A DNA stretch of 64,000 nucleotides from an uncultured Anaerolineae bacterium (GTDB taxonomy: Bacteria > Chloroflexota > Anaerolineae > Promineifilales > Promineifilaceae), in NCBI GenBank assembly GCA_905479495.1, contig CAJQMR010000022.1, positions 62,001 through 126,000 on the forward strand. Reading direction: 5' to 3'. Shown here one piece after another: positions 23,873-32,140 of the stretch. The notes below the pieces were generated by a model. The model saw nothing but the letters and a program-made list of their open reading frames with translations, did not search any database and had not been told where the DNA came from. The first letter of the stretch is position 1. Every line of letters begins with the position of its first letter. Made by a program: the position numbers and the translations under genes.

Positions 23873-25669
23873 ATGGTTTCTCACAAATTAAAACAATTGG
23901 CCTGGTTAACGGTACCTGCATTGGTGGGCAGTATGGCTCTGGTCTACTTAATCTTGCTTTTTCCGCAATGGACCAAAGCGCAATCAACGCTTGAGTTTAA
24001 TGTATCACCCGCAGAACAAGCACTCCCAACGGGCAGCACTGCACAGTTTTCCTTGTCCATTACAAACACAGGGGCTATCACGCTGACCAACTTTGTTGTG
24101 CAAACAGATTATGTGGAGAATTGCCGAGTGACCCCTATTTATGTTTGGCAGACAAATCCCTTCTATTATGGCCCTCTTATCCTCGGACCTGGAGAATCGT
24201 ACGATTTTTCCTGTTCGCAGCAGGTCTTTGAAGATGTGGTAGATACGTTTACCCTCACAGCAGAGACAACTGAAGGCGATACCACGGCACCAGAGGAAGC
24301 CAATGTGGTCGTTTATGCCGAAAATTTAGTGGGGCGCTTCAACACAGAGCTACAGTCAGTGGTTTACGGGGACACAGCACCGCTTACGCTCATTATTTCA
24401 AACACGGGTCTGCTAAATCTGACTGACATTTCCGTTACACCTCGTGATGCAGCTCTTACAGATTGCTTCCGTTCGGCCGGAGAGCTACCAGACCTAACCG
24501 GTGGGCAATCAACCACTGTTTCTTGTGACACGCCTAACATTTACGATGACGCAGAAACAGTTTTTGACATCAATGCTACGGTAGATGGTAGTACGGCCGT
24601 TTCCGAAATCGCCTATCTCTTTTTGGATAGCGTTAAGGGGCTAGAGCTAGAAATTTCACCGGACGTACAAATGATTCCAGCCAACACCATAGCCGATCTA
24701 ACCCTCACACTCCACAACCCAGACAATATGCCGGTCACCAATCTAGCCGTAACCTCGTCCGATTTTCCTGCGTGTAACAGAGCAGCAGGTAGCCTACCCG
24801 ACTTGGCTGGTGGGGAAAGCACGCAATACCAGTGCCAAACACCGGAACTGGCAACGGATGACACTTACACGATGACCACTGCGGCCACAACCAACAACCT
24901 GGCAGTAACGGCCGTTGCCAACACCATTATCAACGCCAACTCCCAAGTCGAAATCAAGGTTTCGCCTAGCTACCTCATCACAGCCGAAAACACGCCGGTC
25001 ACCTTTACCATCACCGTTACCAACAATCTCACTGACACGCTGACCAGTGTTGCGGTTAACAACACGTCCAGCAATGTCAGCAAACCCGCTGGCACAATAA
25101 CCGACTGTGCCCGGTCACTGGCCGACATGGCTCCCGATGCAGTCGTTACCTACACTTGCCAGGGTACGGCCGTTCCTGATGAACCTTACCAAAGCTTTAT
25201 CCTTTCTGGCTTCACTCCAAACGAGCTGGAGGACGCCGATGATAACTACCATCTTGCCCAAGCCGATGCCTACGTAGGATTAGTGCATACTTACTTGCCC
25301 GTCGCGATGAACAATTACCAACGGCCGTATACCCTCCCGGACCTCACCATCGACAATCTCACCGTCAGCCAGATCAGCAATAACAATTACAGCATCAACA
25401 TCACGGTTAAAAACCAGTCCACGCTGCCGGTAACCTCAGGCAACAACTTCTTCGTCAACGCCTATCTCACCAGCGACCTGAATAGTCCCGTGTTTATTTG
25501 CAGCGTGCAGGGACAGTGGATGGGTGCGGGGCAAAGCCACGCCTGCTCAAGCCAGATCACCTTGAGCCAGGGCAGCCACATCGTCCGCGCCTGGGCCGAT
25601 CCTTACAACACGGTAACAGAAGATTATGAAACCAATAACACCCGCGATCTTGAGGTGACCCATGATTAA
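23873..25669 (+). CDS. Secreted DUF11/CARDB repeat protein
   Basis: The 598-residue protein has an N-terminal signal or anchor helix (about 13-36). Four to five Ig-like DUF11 repeats follow with the recurring pattern ITNTGxLTLT ... C ... LPDLAGGxST ... C, each with a cysteine pair. A short segment TYLPVAMNNYQ and a terminal CARDB domain (LPDLTIDNLTVSQI ... VTEDYETNN) complete it. These are adhesive or structural extracellular modules. I use ATG 23873 (GGAGA at a spacing of 8) rather than TTG 23858. It lies between the S74 protein and a small secreted protein and probably belongs to the same surface structure. Confidence 0.82.
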   Translation: MVSHKLKQLAWLTVPALVGSMALVYLILLFPQWTKAQSTLEFNVSPAEQALPTGSTAQFSLSITNTGAITLTNFVVQTDYVENCRVTPIYVWQTNPFYYGPLILGPGESYDFSCSQQVFEDVVDTFTLTAETTEGDTTAPEEANVVVYAENLVGRFNTELQSVVYGDTAPLTLIISNTGLLNLTDISVTPRDAALTDCFRSAGELPDLTGGQSTTVSCDTPNIYDDAETVFDINATVDGSTAVSEIAYLFLDSVKGLELEISPDVQMIPANTIADLTLTLHNPDNMPVTNLAVTSSDFPACNRAAGSLPDLAGGESTQYQCQTPELATDDTYTMTTAATTNNLAVTAVANTIINANSQVEIKVSPSYLITAENTPVTFTITVTNNLTDTLTSVAVNNTSSNVSKPAGTITDCARSLADMAPDAVVTYTCQGTAVPDEPYQSFILSGFTPNELEDADDNYHLAQADAYVGLVHTYLPVAMNNYQRPYTLPDLTIDNLTVSQISNNNYSINITVKNQSTLPVTSGNNFFVNAYLTSDLNSPVFICSVQGQWMGAGQSHACSSQITLSQGSHIVRAWADPYNTVTEDYETNNTRDLEVTHD

Positions 25670-26132
25670 ACAACAAAAAAGCATCGCATCGATCTTGCTA
25701 GCAGCTTGTCTTTTTTTCGCTTTCCTGGGTGTGGCCTTTCAACCTGGCCCACTCCAGGCGCAAGGCTCGCCCTTACCCACCGCCACGCCGCTGGGTACGC
25801 CGCCTCCGCCCCCTCCGGCCAACGTCTATCAACCACCCGCTGGCGGCACTATCATCCTGCACGTGTATGATGCGCCAACAAATGGCTGGACTGTGGTGCA
25901 GTGGCAAGATGCCAACGGCGGCTGGCACGATGTAGAAGGCTGGCGCAGCCAAATTACCGACGGATACGTCGGTTGGTGGGTCGATCCGGCCAATTTTTCC
26001 AGCGGTCCATTTCGCTGGCTGCTGCTTGATGCTGCTCAGGGCGAAACGGTGGCTGTATCAGACTCGTTTTATTTGCCAGGGTTTGTGGATGAGGTCATTC
26101 TAATCGAGATTAGTGGTGGTATTTCTCAGTAA
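25662..26132 (+). CDS. Small secreted protein, 156 aa, unknown family
   Basis: Signal peptide at about 1-34 (IASILLAACLFFAFLG ... LQAQG), then a proline-rich linker (PTATPLGTPPPPPPAN) and a beta-type domain of about 100 residues rich in Trp and Gly (VVQWQDANGGWHDVEGW). I do not recognise it. The gene overlaps the CARDB gene by 8 bases, so it is translated with it. Confidence 0.75.
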   Translation: MIKQQKSIASILLAACLFFAFLGVAFQPGPLQAQGSPLPTATPLGTPPPPPPANVYQPPAGGTIILHVYDAPTNGWTVVQWQDANGGWHDVEGWRSQITDGYVGWWVDPANFSSGPFRWLLLDAAQGETVAVSDSFYLPGFVDEVILIEISGGISQ

Positions 26133-26202
26133 GGAACGGGGCACAGATGAGCGCAGATTTTCACAAATACAACCTGTCCTATCTTTGCACTTATGATTTG
26201 TC

Positions 26203-26222
26203 ATTCCCGCTTTCGCGGGAAT
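26203..26222. terminator. Hairpin ATTCCCGC-TTTC-GCGGGAAT
   Basis: The 8-bp arms at 26203-26210 and 26215-26222 lie between the convergent end of the secreted-protein operon and the NarL regulator gene. The same kind of dyad is common in many bacterial genomes. The tail is not T-rich, so termination is only possible. Confidence 0.45.
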
Positions 26223-26281
26223 CCACAACTCCTGGACTCCTGCCTCCGCAAGAGTGACAAAAGCCGCTGCCAATCTGTATT

Positions 26282-26938
26282 CTATTCATTCAATAAGCCA
26301 AGCGTTTTGGCTTTGAGGGCTGCCTGGGTGCGGTCGCGCGTGTCGGTTTTTTGCAGGATATTAGAAACGTAATTTTTAACCGTTCCTTCTGCTAGAAAGA
26401 GCCGGGCGGCAATTTCGGGATTACTTAAGCCCTGAGCAATCAATTGTAAAATTTCCAACTCGCGATCCGACAATGGTTCTGGCAAAGCAGCTTCGGCTTT
26501 AGCCGGGCCGAGGCCAGCAAATTGGGACAACACACGCCGGGCCACAGAGGGACTGAGCAAGGCATTGCCCCCCGCCACAGCCCGTACGGCCGTTGCCAGC
26601 TCCTCCCCGGAAACATCCTTCAACAAATACCCTTTCGCTCCGGCGCGCAGCCCTTCAAATACATATTTGTCATCATCAAATGTGGTCAAAATAATAATGT
26701 TGGCGTCTGGCCAATCCTGGCAGAGCCGGGATGTGGCTTCCACACCGTTCATTGTGGGCATGCGGATATCCATCAGCACAACGTTTGGTTTCAGTTCGGC
26801 GTATACCTGTACCGCCTGCTGGCCATCCCCGGCTTCACCCACAACCTCTAAATCGCTTTCTAACTCCAGCAAGGTGCGCAAACCATCCCGCATCAAACGT
26901 TGATCATCCACCAATAGTACGCGAATGGGATCAGGCAT
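26282..26938 (-). CDS. NarL/LiaR-type response regulator
   Basis: The receiver has VDDQ, Asp in VVLMDIRMPTMNG, Thr in ILTTFDDD and Lys in YLLKD. The LuxR-type HTH has LSDRELEILQLIAQGLSNPE and the recognition helix around AEGTVKNYVSNIL. Start ATG 26938 (218 aa) overlaps the kinase stop by 8 bases. It pairs with the membrane kinase upstream and is complete in all phosphorylation residues. Confidence 0.94.
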   Translation of the reverse strand: MPDPIRVLLVDDQRLMRDGLRTLLELESDLEVVGEAGDGQQAVQVYAELKPNVVLMDIRMPTMNGVEATSRLCQDWPDANIIILTTFDDDKYVFEGLRAGAKGYLLKDVSGEELATAVRAVAGGNALLSPSVARRVLSQFAGLGPAKAEAALPEPLSDRELEILQLIAQGLSNPEIAARLFLAEGTVKNYVSNILQKTDTRDRTQAALKAKTLGLLNE

Positions 26939-28142
26939 CGGCAGCCTCCACAACAGGCACGGGCAGCTGCAAAATTAATCTAGCGCCACCCTCATCAGCA
27001 GATCCCAACGTAAGCGAACCGCCCAGCTGTTTGGCCCGTTCACGCAAACCAATCAGGCCAAAACGGCCGTCTGCCGTTTCATCTCCAAACCCTTGCCCAT
27101 CATCAGATACACTGAGGGTAATATGGTTGGTATCAGCAGCGATTTTCAGCCACGCCTGCTGCGCCTTGGCGTGCCGCTGTACGTTGGTTAGTGATTCTTG
27201 CGCCGCCCGATAAAGCGCCAAGCGATGCGCTTCCGGCAGGAGCGGCAGATCCTCAGGCAAGGTGAGATTGACAGCCAGGCCTGTGGCCTCTTGAAAGGTT
27301 TGCACAAGGTGGGTTACGGCCGTTCCCAAAGAACCATTCAACGCCGCTGAAACCTCAGGCGAACGCAGGGCCGAAACCGTTTGCCGCAGTTCCGCCAGCG
27401 CCTGTTTTAGCTGCCCGCGCATCGTCTCAATCATGCTGGCCGAACGTTCTGGATTGATGGGAATAAGCCGCTGCGCCCCTTCCAGCTGCACCACCGCAAC
27501 CGTGAGGCGATGGCCCAATGAATCGTGCATTTCCCGCGCCAGTCGATTGCGTTCTTCAGCAACGGCCAGCTGTTGAGCCTGACTGGTATACGCTTGCAGC
27601 TGCTCATGGGCTTGCTGCAACTCGGCCAAAAGCTGCTGGCTGCGCTGCCGCGCCTCGTTGGCCTGCCGCAAACCAGCGCCAAAGGTGCCAAAAAAAAGAT
27701 AACCACCCACAATTGCAATCATGTCCACAGGGTTAACCACCCCCAAGGTAGAAACGCCCGCCAACCAGGTAACAATGGTAAATGCGGCAATCCAAATCAC
27801 GCCAGGAACCAGCGGCAAAAAAAGCATTGCCTGGGCACTCAAAATAAAGAAAAGGGTAGAAATATGATTAATAGCGCTTGTTGGCACAAGAGCCGAAAGA
27901 CCCAAGGAAACAGCCACTTGAAACAAGAGATAAAGATGCATGAGCAACGGCCGTTCTTCTAAAAAGGCATAAATGCTCAAGCCCACAAAAAAGAGGCCAA
28001 ACAGCACCAGGATAGCCGTTCGATTAGGCTGACCCGCCAGTTGCGGCAAGGTAATCGCAACAATGCCTAACCAGGTCAGGTAAGCCGCCGCATTCAGCAG
28101 CCAAAAGCTGTAGTTAGAGCGGTCGCGGATAGATTTCAACAT
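26931..28142 (-). CDS. Membrane sensor histidine kinase, NarL/DesK type
   Basis: Six membrane helices with short loops (about residues 12-160 from ATG 28142) are followed by a coiled coil, a HisKA_3 region with AREMHDSLGHRLT and a HATPase_c domain (N-box LTNVQRHAKA; SDDGQGFGDE; RFGLIGLRERAKQLGG). The lack of an extracellular domain suggests sensing within the membrane, as in DesK or LiaS-type kinases. It is part of a leftward unit starting with the ABA4-like gene, whose stop is 8 bases upstream. I start at ATG 28142; an earlier in-frame codon at 28190 lies inside the ABA4-like gene. Confidence 0.92.
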   Translation of the reverse strand: MLKSIRDRSNYSFWLLNAAAYLTWLGIVAITLPQLAGQPNRTAILVLFGLFFVGLSIYAFLEERPLLMHLYLLFQVAVSLGLSALVPTSAINHISTLFFILSAQAMLFLPLVPGVIWIAAFTIVTWLAGVSTLGVVNPVDMIAIVGGYLFFGTFGAGLRQANEARQRSQQLLAELQQAHEQLQAYTSQAQQLAVAEERNRLAREMHDSLGHRLTVAVVQLEGAQRLIPINPERSASMIETMRGQLKQALAELRQTVSALRSPEVSAALNGSLGTAVTHLVQTFQEATGLAVNLTLPEDLPLLPEAHRLALYRAAQESLTNVQRHAKAQQAWLKIAADTNHITLSVSDDGQGFGDETADGRFGLIGLRERAKQLGGSLTLGSADEGGARLILQLPVPVVEAADA

Positions 28143-28149
28143 GAGTCGA

Positions 28150-28599
28150 TTATAAAGCAGAACGGCCGTCTGCCGAAAATTGGCGGGCAACGGCCGTTCG
28201 CACGGCTAAGTACAGCAAAAAGCCAATTGGGCCCAACATCAGCACCACAAACAAAATGGGCGAGATGATCCAGGCAGAGAGTTGGCGGGAACGGCCGTCT
28301 AAATACACCCAGCGCCCCACAAACAGATCAAAGGCCAAAAAATGCACCCAGGCAATGGTCGCACCAGTGGCATCGCCCAGCAAAGCGGTGATGCCGGTTA
28401 GGGTTGGGTTGGAAACGGCCGTAAAAATCTCCACAAAATGGGGCAGCACCAACACCGCGTACAACAACGCTGCGGGAACGGCAACCCACAGCCCAGCCAT
28501 CACACGCTGCGTCATGCGCCAACGAGGCAAGAAAATCATCAGCAGCCAAAAAGGCATCACCAGCAGGCTGCTCAGGGAAAAAATAGTTTCTGGATTCAT
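28150..28599 (-). CDS. ABA4-like (DUF4281) membrane protein
   Basis: This 149-residue, four-helix protein has the family signature VHFLAFDLFVGRWVYLD, followed by the SPILF...GPIGFLLYLAVR helix. In plants ABA4 is required for neoxanthin formation; bacterial members are uncharacterised. It is placed directly before a membrane-sensing two-component system, perhaps as an accessory. The gene is the first of a tight leftward unit. Confidence 0.8.
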   Translation of the reverse strand: MNPETIFSLSSLLVMPFWLLMIFLPRWRMTQRVMAGLWVAVPAALLYAVLVLPHFVEIFTAVSNPTLTGITALLGDATGATIAWVHFLAFDLFVGRWVYLDGRSRQLSAWIISPILFVVLMLGPIGFLLYLAVRTAVARQFSADGRSAL

Positions 28600-28632
28600 G
28601 ATTTAAAGTCAATATCGTGCAAATAAGATGGC

Positions 28633-28656
28633 GTGAGCATACTCAGATGCGAACGG
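28633..28656 (+). repeat. Dispersed 24-bp repeat, copy 1
   Basis: The 24 bp starting GTGAGCATACTCAGATGCGA recur as the reverse complement at 41904-41927 with a single difference (A versus C at the ninth base). Both copies are in gaps between genes. Probably remnants of a small mobile or REP-like element. Confidence 0.7.
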
Positions 28657-28665
28657 CTGAAGATT

Positions 28666-29151
28666 CTAAACGGTGACCGCTGCCCGCCCCCGCGCCTTTT
28701 CTGGATGGCGCATTTGCATGAGCGGAATGCCAACACCATAGGTGATAAACTCTTTCTCTGGAACAACTTCAATGAGACAGGAGTCAGCCACCATTGCCTG
28801 ATCGTCGGCCAGATTCTGGAAGACAGCCTGTAACAATGGCCGAGGGGCCTCAGTGGCAGCCAGAACGGAAGCCTTGCCCGAAAATGTAATCGTGGCCGCT
28901 GGTATTTTAATCCAGGGCAGGAAGGGGATTCGTTTGGCAATGGGAATCGTAACGGAGACATGTGGATTGGCACTAATGTGTCGTGCTTTCCAAGCATCCT
29001 TGCCGGTGCCAATGTACAGCTTGTGATCTTGAACAACGTAGACCACACCCACGGTGCGCGCCTCGTTTTTCGCCGTCACCATGCCGATAACGGCAAATAG
29101 CTCTTTTTCAACCGCTTGCCAAACTTGTTCAGATTTCAATTGCAAAGTCAT
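28666..29151 (-). CDS. Pyridoxamine 5'-phosphate oxidase-fold (split-barrel flavin-binding) protein
   Basis: The 161-residue protein has the PNPOx-like pattern: an N-terminal helix, then strands GMVTAKNEARTVGVVYVVQD, KLYIGTGKDAWKARHISANP and VSVTIPI. Such proteins bind FMN, F420 or heme and reduce or sequester small molecules. The substrate is unknown. ATG 29151 has GGAGG at a spacing of 7, so I reject the longer start at 29241, which would include part of an inverted repeat. Confidence 0.8.
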   Translation of the reverse strand: MTLQLKSEQVWQAVEKELFAVIGMVTAKNEARTVGVVYVVQDHKLYIGTGKDAWKARHISANPHVSVTIPIAKRIPFLPWIKIPAATITFSGKASVLAATEAPRPLLQAVFQNLADDQAMVADSCLIEVVPEKEFITYGVGIPLMQMRHPEKARGRAAVTV

Positions 29152-29186
29152 TTTGCTCCTCCATAATTTTTTAGATGGTTTGCCAA

Positions 29187-29243
29187 GATTGGACCAATTT
29201 TCTCTGGCGAAGTAACGCGCATGAAAAACAAATTGGTCCAATC
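29187..29243. repeat. Perfect 14-bp inverted repeat upstream of the PNPOx-fold gene
   Basis: GATTGGACCAATTT (29187-29200) and AAATTGGTCCAATC (29230-29243) are exact reverse complements separated by 29 bp. Each arm contains the near-palindrome ATTGGACCAAT. The pair fills the gap between two leftward genes and could be two operator half-elements or a small dispersed repeat. Confidence 0.7.
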
Positions 29244-29259
29244 TCTTGAGAATAGGAAC

Positions 29260-30222
29260 CTATTTTTTCACAAAAACGGCCGTTCCTGCCACACTCACCA
29301 GCGCAATCAAACCAGCCAACACAACCAGCGTCAGGCCATCCGGGGCTATGAGCGGCTGGGCACGGAGCGCCTGCCACAGCAGCAGCAGCAGAAAACCCAG
29401 GTAGCCAAATCCACCAATGGCTACTAGCGCTGTGCGACGGCCGTCGGACAAACGCTTACCAAAGCGCCGATTGATAAAGATGCCCAGCAGTGGAATCAGT
29501 TGCAAGGCGTGCAGCCCCACAAAATGCGCCGGGCGCACATCGCCACCTTCGGTGCTCCAGCCAAGGAAGGGCAAGCCAGGACCACCATCTGCCACGCCCA
29601 CACTGTGTGCTCCTACAATGGTAACCGTCTCACCCGCCTGCATGGCAGAAAGTTGGTCGGGTGTAGGTTGCGTCATCATGAAACCCAATATGGCACCAAC
29701 GGCCGTTACCAGCAACCCCAGCCGCAACGCCCAGGCAAACGGCCGATTCTCCATTTTTTGCCGCATGAGCAAAACGGCCGTCACAATATTCATCAGCCAA
29801 ATCACCATGACAAACCAGCCCATAAAACCAAAAATAATCGCGTCAAACGGTGTCCCAACATTAAAATGGCTGCGTACCCCACGTGCCGCCTGCACAAAAA
29901 TGCCCACAATTTCCACTAAAAAGCCCAGCGCCGTCAGGCCGCCAATCCAGCGCACCAGCCGAGGATGCCCTTCCACATAACTCAACAGCCAGGCCAATGT
30001 GCCCGTGTACAGCGTAATGGAAATGGCAAACTTCATCGGTTTTACCCAGGCGGGTGCACCGGTTATCAAACGGGAATCAAAAATGGACAGCACAATCGTG
30101 GCCATAAACAGAATCAAACTACCGATAACCGACCAGGTTAAAAATCGATCCGTGCCAAAGATGCGCCGCCGTAGTTCCGTCTCGTTAAAATTTGTCTCAA
30201 TGTGGGTTGTCAGAGTACTCAT
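29260..30222 (-). CDS. Integral membrane protein, unknown function
   Basis: The 320-residue protein has about eight membrane helices and conserved-looking polar motifs at helix ends: PAWVKPMKFAIS, RGVRSHFNVGTPFD and GWSTEGGDVRPAHFVGLHAL. I recall this motif set from an uncharacterised membrane family found in several phyla, but cannot name it. The His and Asp residues in the loops could bind a ligand. Start ATG 30222 is set by GGAGGT at a spacing of 5-6; an earlier in-frame codon is inside the ribosome site. Confidence 0.75.
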   Translation of the reverse strand: MSTLTTHIETNFNETELRRRIFGTDRFLTWSVIGSLILFMATIVLSIFDSRLITGAPAWVKPMKFAISITLYTGTLAWLLSYVEGHPRLVRWIGGLTALGFLVEIVGIFVQAARGVRSHFNVGTPFDAIIFGFMGWFVMVIWLMNIVTAVLLMRQKMENRPFAWALRLGLLVTAVGAILGFMMTQPTPDQLSAMQAGETVTIVGAHSVGVADGGPGLPFLGWSTEGGDVRPAHFVGLHALQLIPLLGIFINRRFGKRLSDGRRTALVAIGGFGYLGFLLLLLWQALRAQPLIAPDGLTLVVLAGLIALVSVAGTAVFVKK

Positions 30223-30326
30223 TTTTACCTCCACAGTAAAATATCAATTGTTGCAATCGGTATCTTTACTGTACGGGAGGCAAGGTCACATGCAGCAGTG
30301 CTGGTCGTCACATGATGGTCATATGA

Positions 30327-31616
30327 CTAATCAACTGTCAGACTGCGCAGCAGGCTGGCCCGGCCAAGTAAACCCAGCAAACGGCCGTCTTCATCCACCA
30401 CCGGCAGCCGCTTCACCCCATGCTGAACCATCAAGCTTAAAGCCGCAGCTGGAGAAGCCGTTACCGGAATTGTGACAACGGGGGATGTCATTAAATCAAC
30501 GCCCGTTTCGCCAGCGTCAAACAAAGGGGCTGAGGTAGCTTCTGGCTGACCAGTCACCAAACGACGCAGCCGATCTAGCAGACCCGGATGTGTTTCTTTC
30601 TGGCTGCGGCGCAGCAGGTCACCATCGGTAATGATGCCTAAAACGCGCTGGGCATCGTCCACCACCACAGCGCGGCGGCGACGGTTTTGTTCCAATGCCT
30701 GCACAATCTCTTCCAACCTGGTTGTGGCCGATACGGTGGGCACATCGCGGTACATCAGTTCACGGATGGTCGCGCCGGTAGCCAGCGGTTCCGGTTCAGT
30801 CTCGGCGGCAGGTTGATGATATTCCACGGTGCGCAAAATATCCACGCGGCTGATCCAACCGGTTAAACGGCCGTTCCCATCCACCACCGGCAATCTTTTT
30901 AGATCATGCTGCGACATGACTTGCACAGCCTGCCCGAGCGGGGCCCCTGCGGAAATGGTAATCAAGGGATCGGTCATGAGGGAAACGGCCGTACCATTCT
31001 GTGCTCTTAATTCCGCCAATTGCTGCTGCCAGTCCGCCGCCGACAGCTCTGCCTGCAAATCCAGACGCGTACTCAACCCAGCCCGGCGCAGCAAATCGCC
31101 ATCGGTAATAATGCCTAGAGGACGGCCGTTCTCAGCCACCACCGGTAAACTTCGAGTCCTTTTTTGCAGCAGCAGCGTAACAACCTCAGCCACACGCGTG
31201 TCTGGCGCAACCGTAACGACTTCAGTGCGCATGACATCTTGCACCGGCTGGGCCAACGGGTCCGGGCGGCGGCCCGGTGCATATTGCACCACATCCACTT
31301 CTTCCACAGTGATCAGGCCACCATTAACCATCTGCCGCACCTGAGGCAGCAACCGCTCCACAACTTCTGCCTGGTCCACCCATTCCACGCGAATGGGCAG
31401 GTCGGTGGACAAATCCACAATCGACGCTGTATGAATGCGGCTTTCCGCGCCAAAGCCAGCCAGGCCACGGACCACCGTTGCCCCAGAAGCGCCCGCTTGT
31501 TTTAAAAATTGCAGCAGCGCCATGTACAGTGATCCACTGTGCAGTGCTTTACCTTGATAATGATCGCTTTCCCCAATATAGATGGTGACACGCAATGCTT
31601 TACCTTGTAATTGCAT
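30327..31616 (-). CDS. DUF190 domain protein with four CBS motifs
   Basis: Residues 1-105 are a DUF190 domain (IYIGESDHYQGKALHSGSLY, GASGATVVRGLAGFG), a PII-like fold often linked to CrcB. Four CBS motifs follow, beginning VQDVMRTEVVTV (about 128), VSLMTDPLITIS (about 215), IRELMYRDVPTV (about 288) and VDLMTSPVVTIP (about 375); each ends in a GIITDGDLL-like strand or a variant. The protein is thus an adenylate-sensing regulatory unit fused to a PII-like module. GGAGG lies inside the end of crcB, 5 bp upstream, so the pair is coupled. It probably gates or reports on fluoride export. Confidence 0.88.
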   Translation of the reverse strand: MQLQGKALRVTIYIGESDHYQGKALHSGSLYMALLQFLKQAGASGATVVRGLAGFGAESRIHTASIVDLSTDLPIRVEWVDQAEVVERLLPQVRQMVNGGLITVEEVDVVQYAPGRRPDPLAQPVQDVMRTEVVTVAPDTRVAEVVTLLLQKRTRSLPVVAENGRPLGIITDGDLLRRAGLSTRLDLQAELSAADWQQQLAELRAQNGTAVSLMTDPLITISAGAPLGQAVQVMSQHDLKRLPVVDGNGRLTGWISRVDILRTVEYHQPAAETEPEPLATGATIRELMYRDVPTVSATTRLEEIVQALEQNRRRRAVVVDDAQRVLGIITDGDLLRRSQKETHPGLLDRLRRLVTGQPEATSAPLFDAGETGVDLMTSPVVTIPVTASPAAALSLMVQHGVKRLPVVDEDGRLLGLLGRASLLRSLTVD

Positions 31617-31621
31617 CTTCT

Positions 31622-32008
31622 TTAGCCTCCACTTTGTACCCAGCGCGCCAGCGTCGCACCCAGAACCGCGCCAAACAGCCCAACCAAATTATTGCTCATA
31701 ATATTCAACAAGCCGTGCCACAGACCTGCATCTCGCCACAGATTCATACTTTCCACGGCATAGGACGAAAAAGTAGTGAACGAGCCCAAAAAGCCTACGG
31801 CAAGCAGCAACCGCGCCTCTGGCGACAGTTGCAGCCGCTCCGTGCCCAGAGTCAATAAAAATCCCAGCACAAAGCTGCCGACGATATTCACGATCAATGT
31901 CCCATAGGGAAAATCTGCCCCGAGATGATTTCCTGCCCAGGTGCCAACTAGATAGCGCGCGTTGGCCCCCAAAGCAGCACCAAGGGCAATCAGTAGATAA
32001 CGATTCAA
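31622..32008 (-). CDS. crcB: Fluoride channel CrcB/FluC
   Basis: This 128-residue, four-helix protein has the Fluc signature: GAALGANARYLVG, FPYGTLIVNIVGSFVLGF and GFLGSFTTFSSYAVE, with the conserved Asn and the Phe pair that line the pore. It forms a dual-topology dimer that exports fluoride. I choose TTG 32008 because AAGGAG precedes it at a spacing of 8 and the length then fits the family; the longer frame from 32092 would add 28 unconserved residues. No fluoride riboswitch is recognisable upstream. Confidence 0.9.
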   Translation of the reverse strand: MNRYLLIALGAALGANARYLVGTWAGNHLGADFPYGTLIVNIVGSFVLGFLLTLGTERLQLSPEARLLLAVGFLGSFTTFSSYAVESMNLWRDAGLWHGLLNIMSNNLVGLFGAVLGATLARWVQSGG

Positions 32009-32140
32009 ACCAAATTCTCCTTGCTCTAGCAGTGCAACACACCTGCACGGGTATAAAGCCAGACCAGAGTTAGCCAAGACAGTGCGTCGCACCCATTTTT
32101 CTTAATAGCACAAATGCGCCGGGGTCACTACAATTGCGGC

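Noticed and set aside
32009..32110. Possible fluoride riboswitch before crcB
   Set aside because: On the minus strand I could not find the conserved GGNGAUGG-type core or the pseudoknot partner of the crcB motif; the region instead holds a GTGCGWCGCAC arm.
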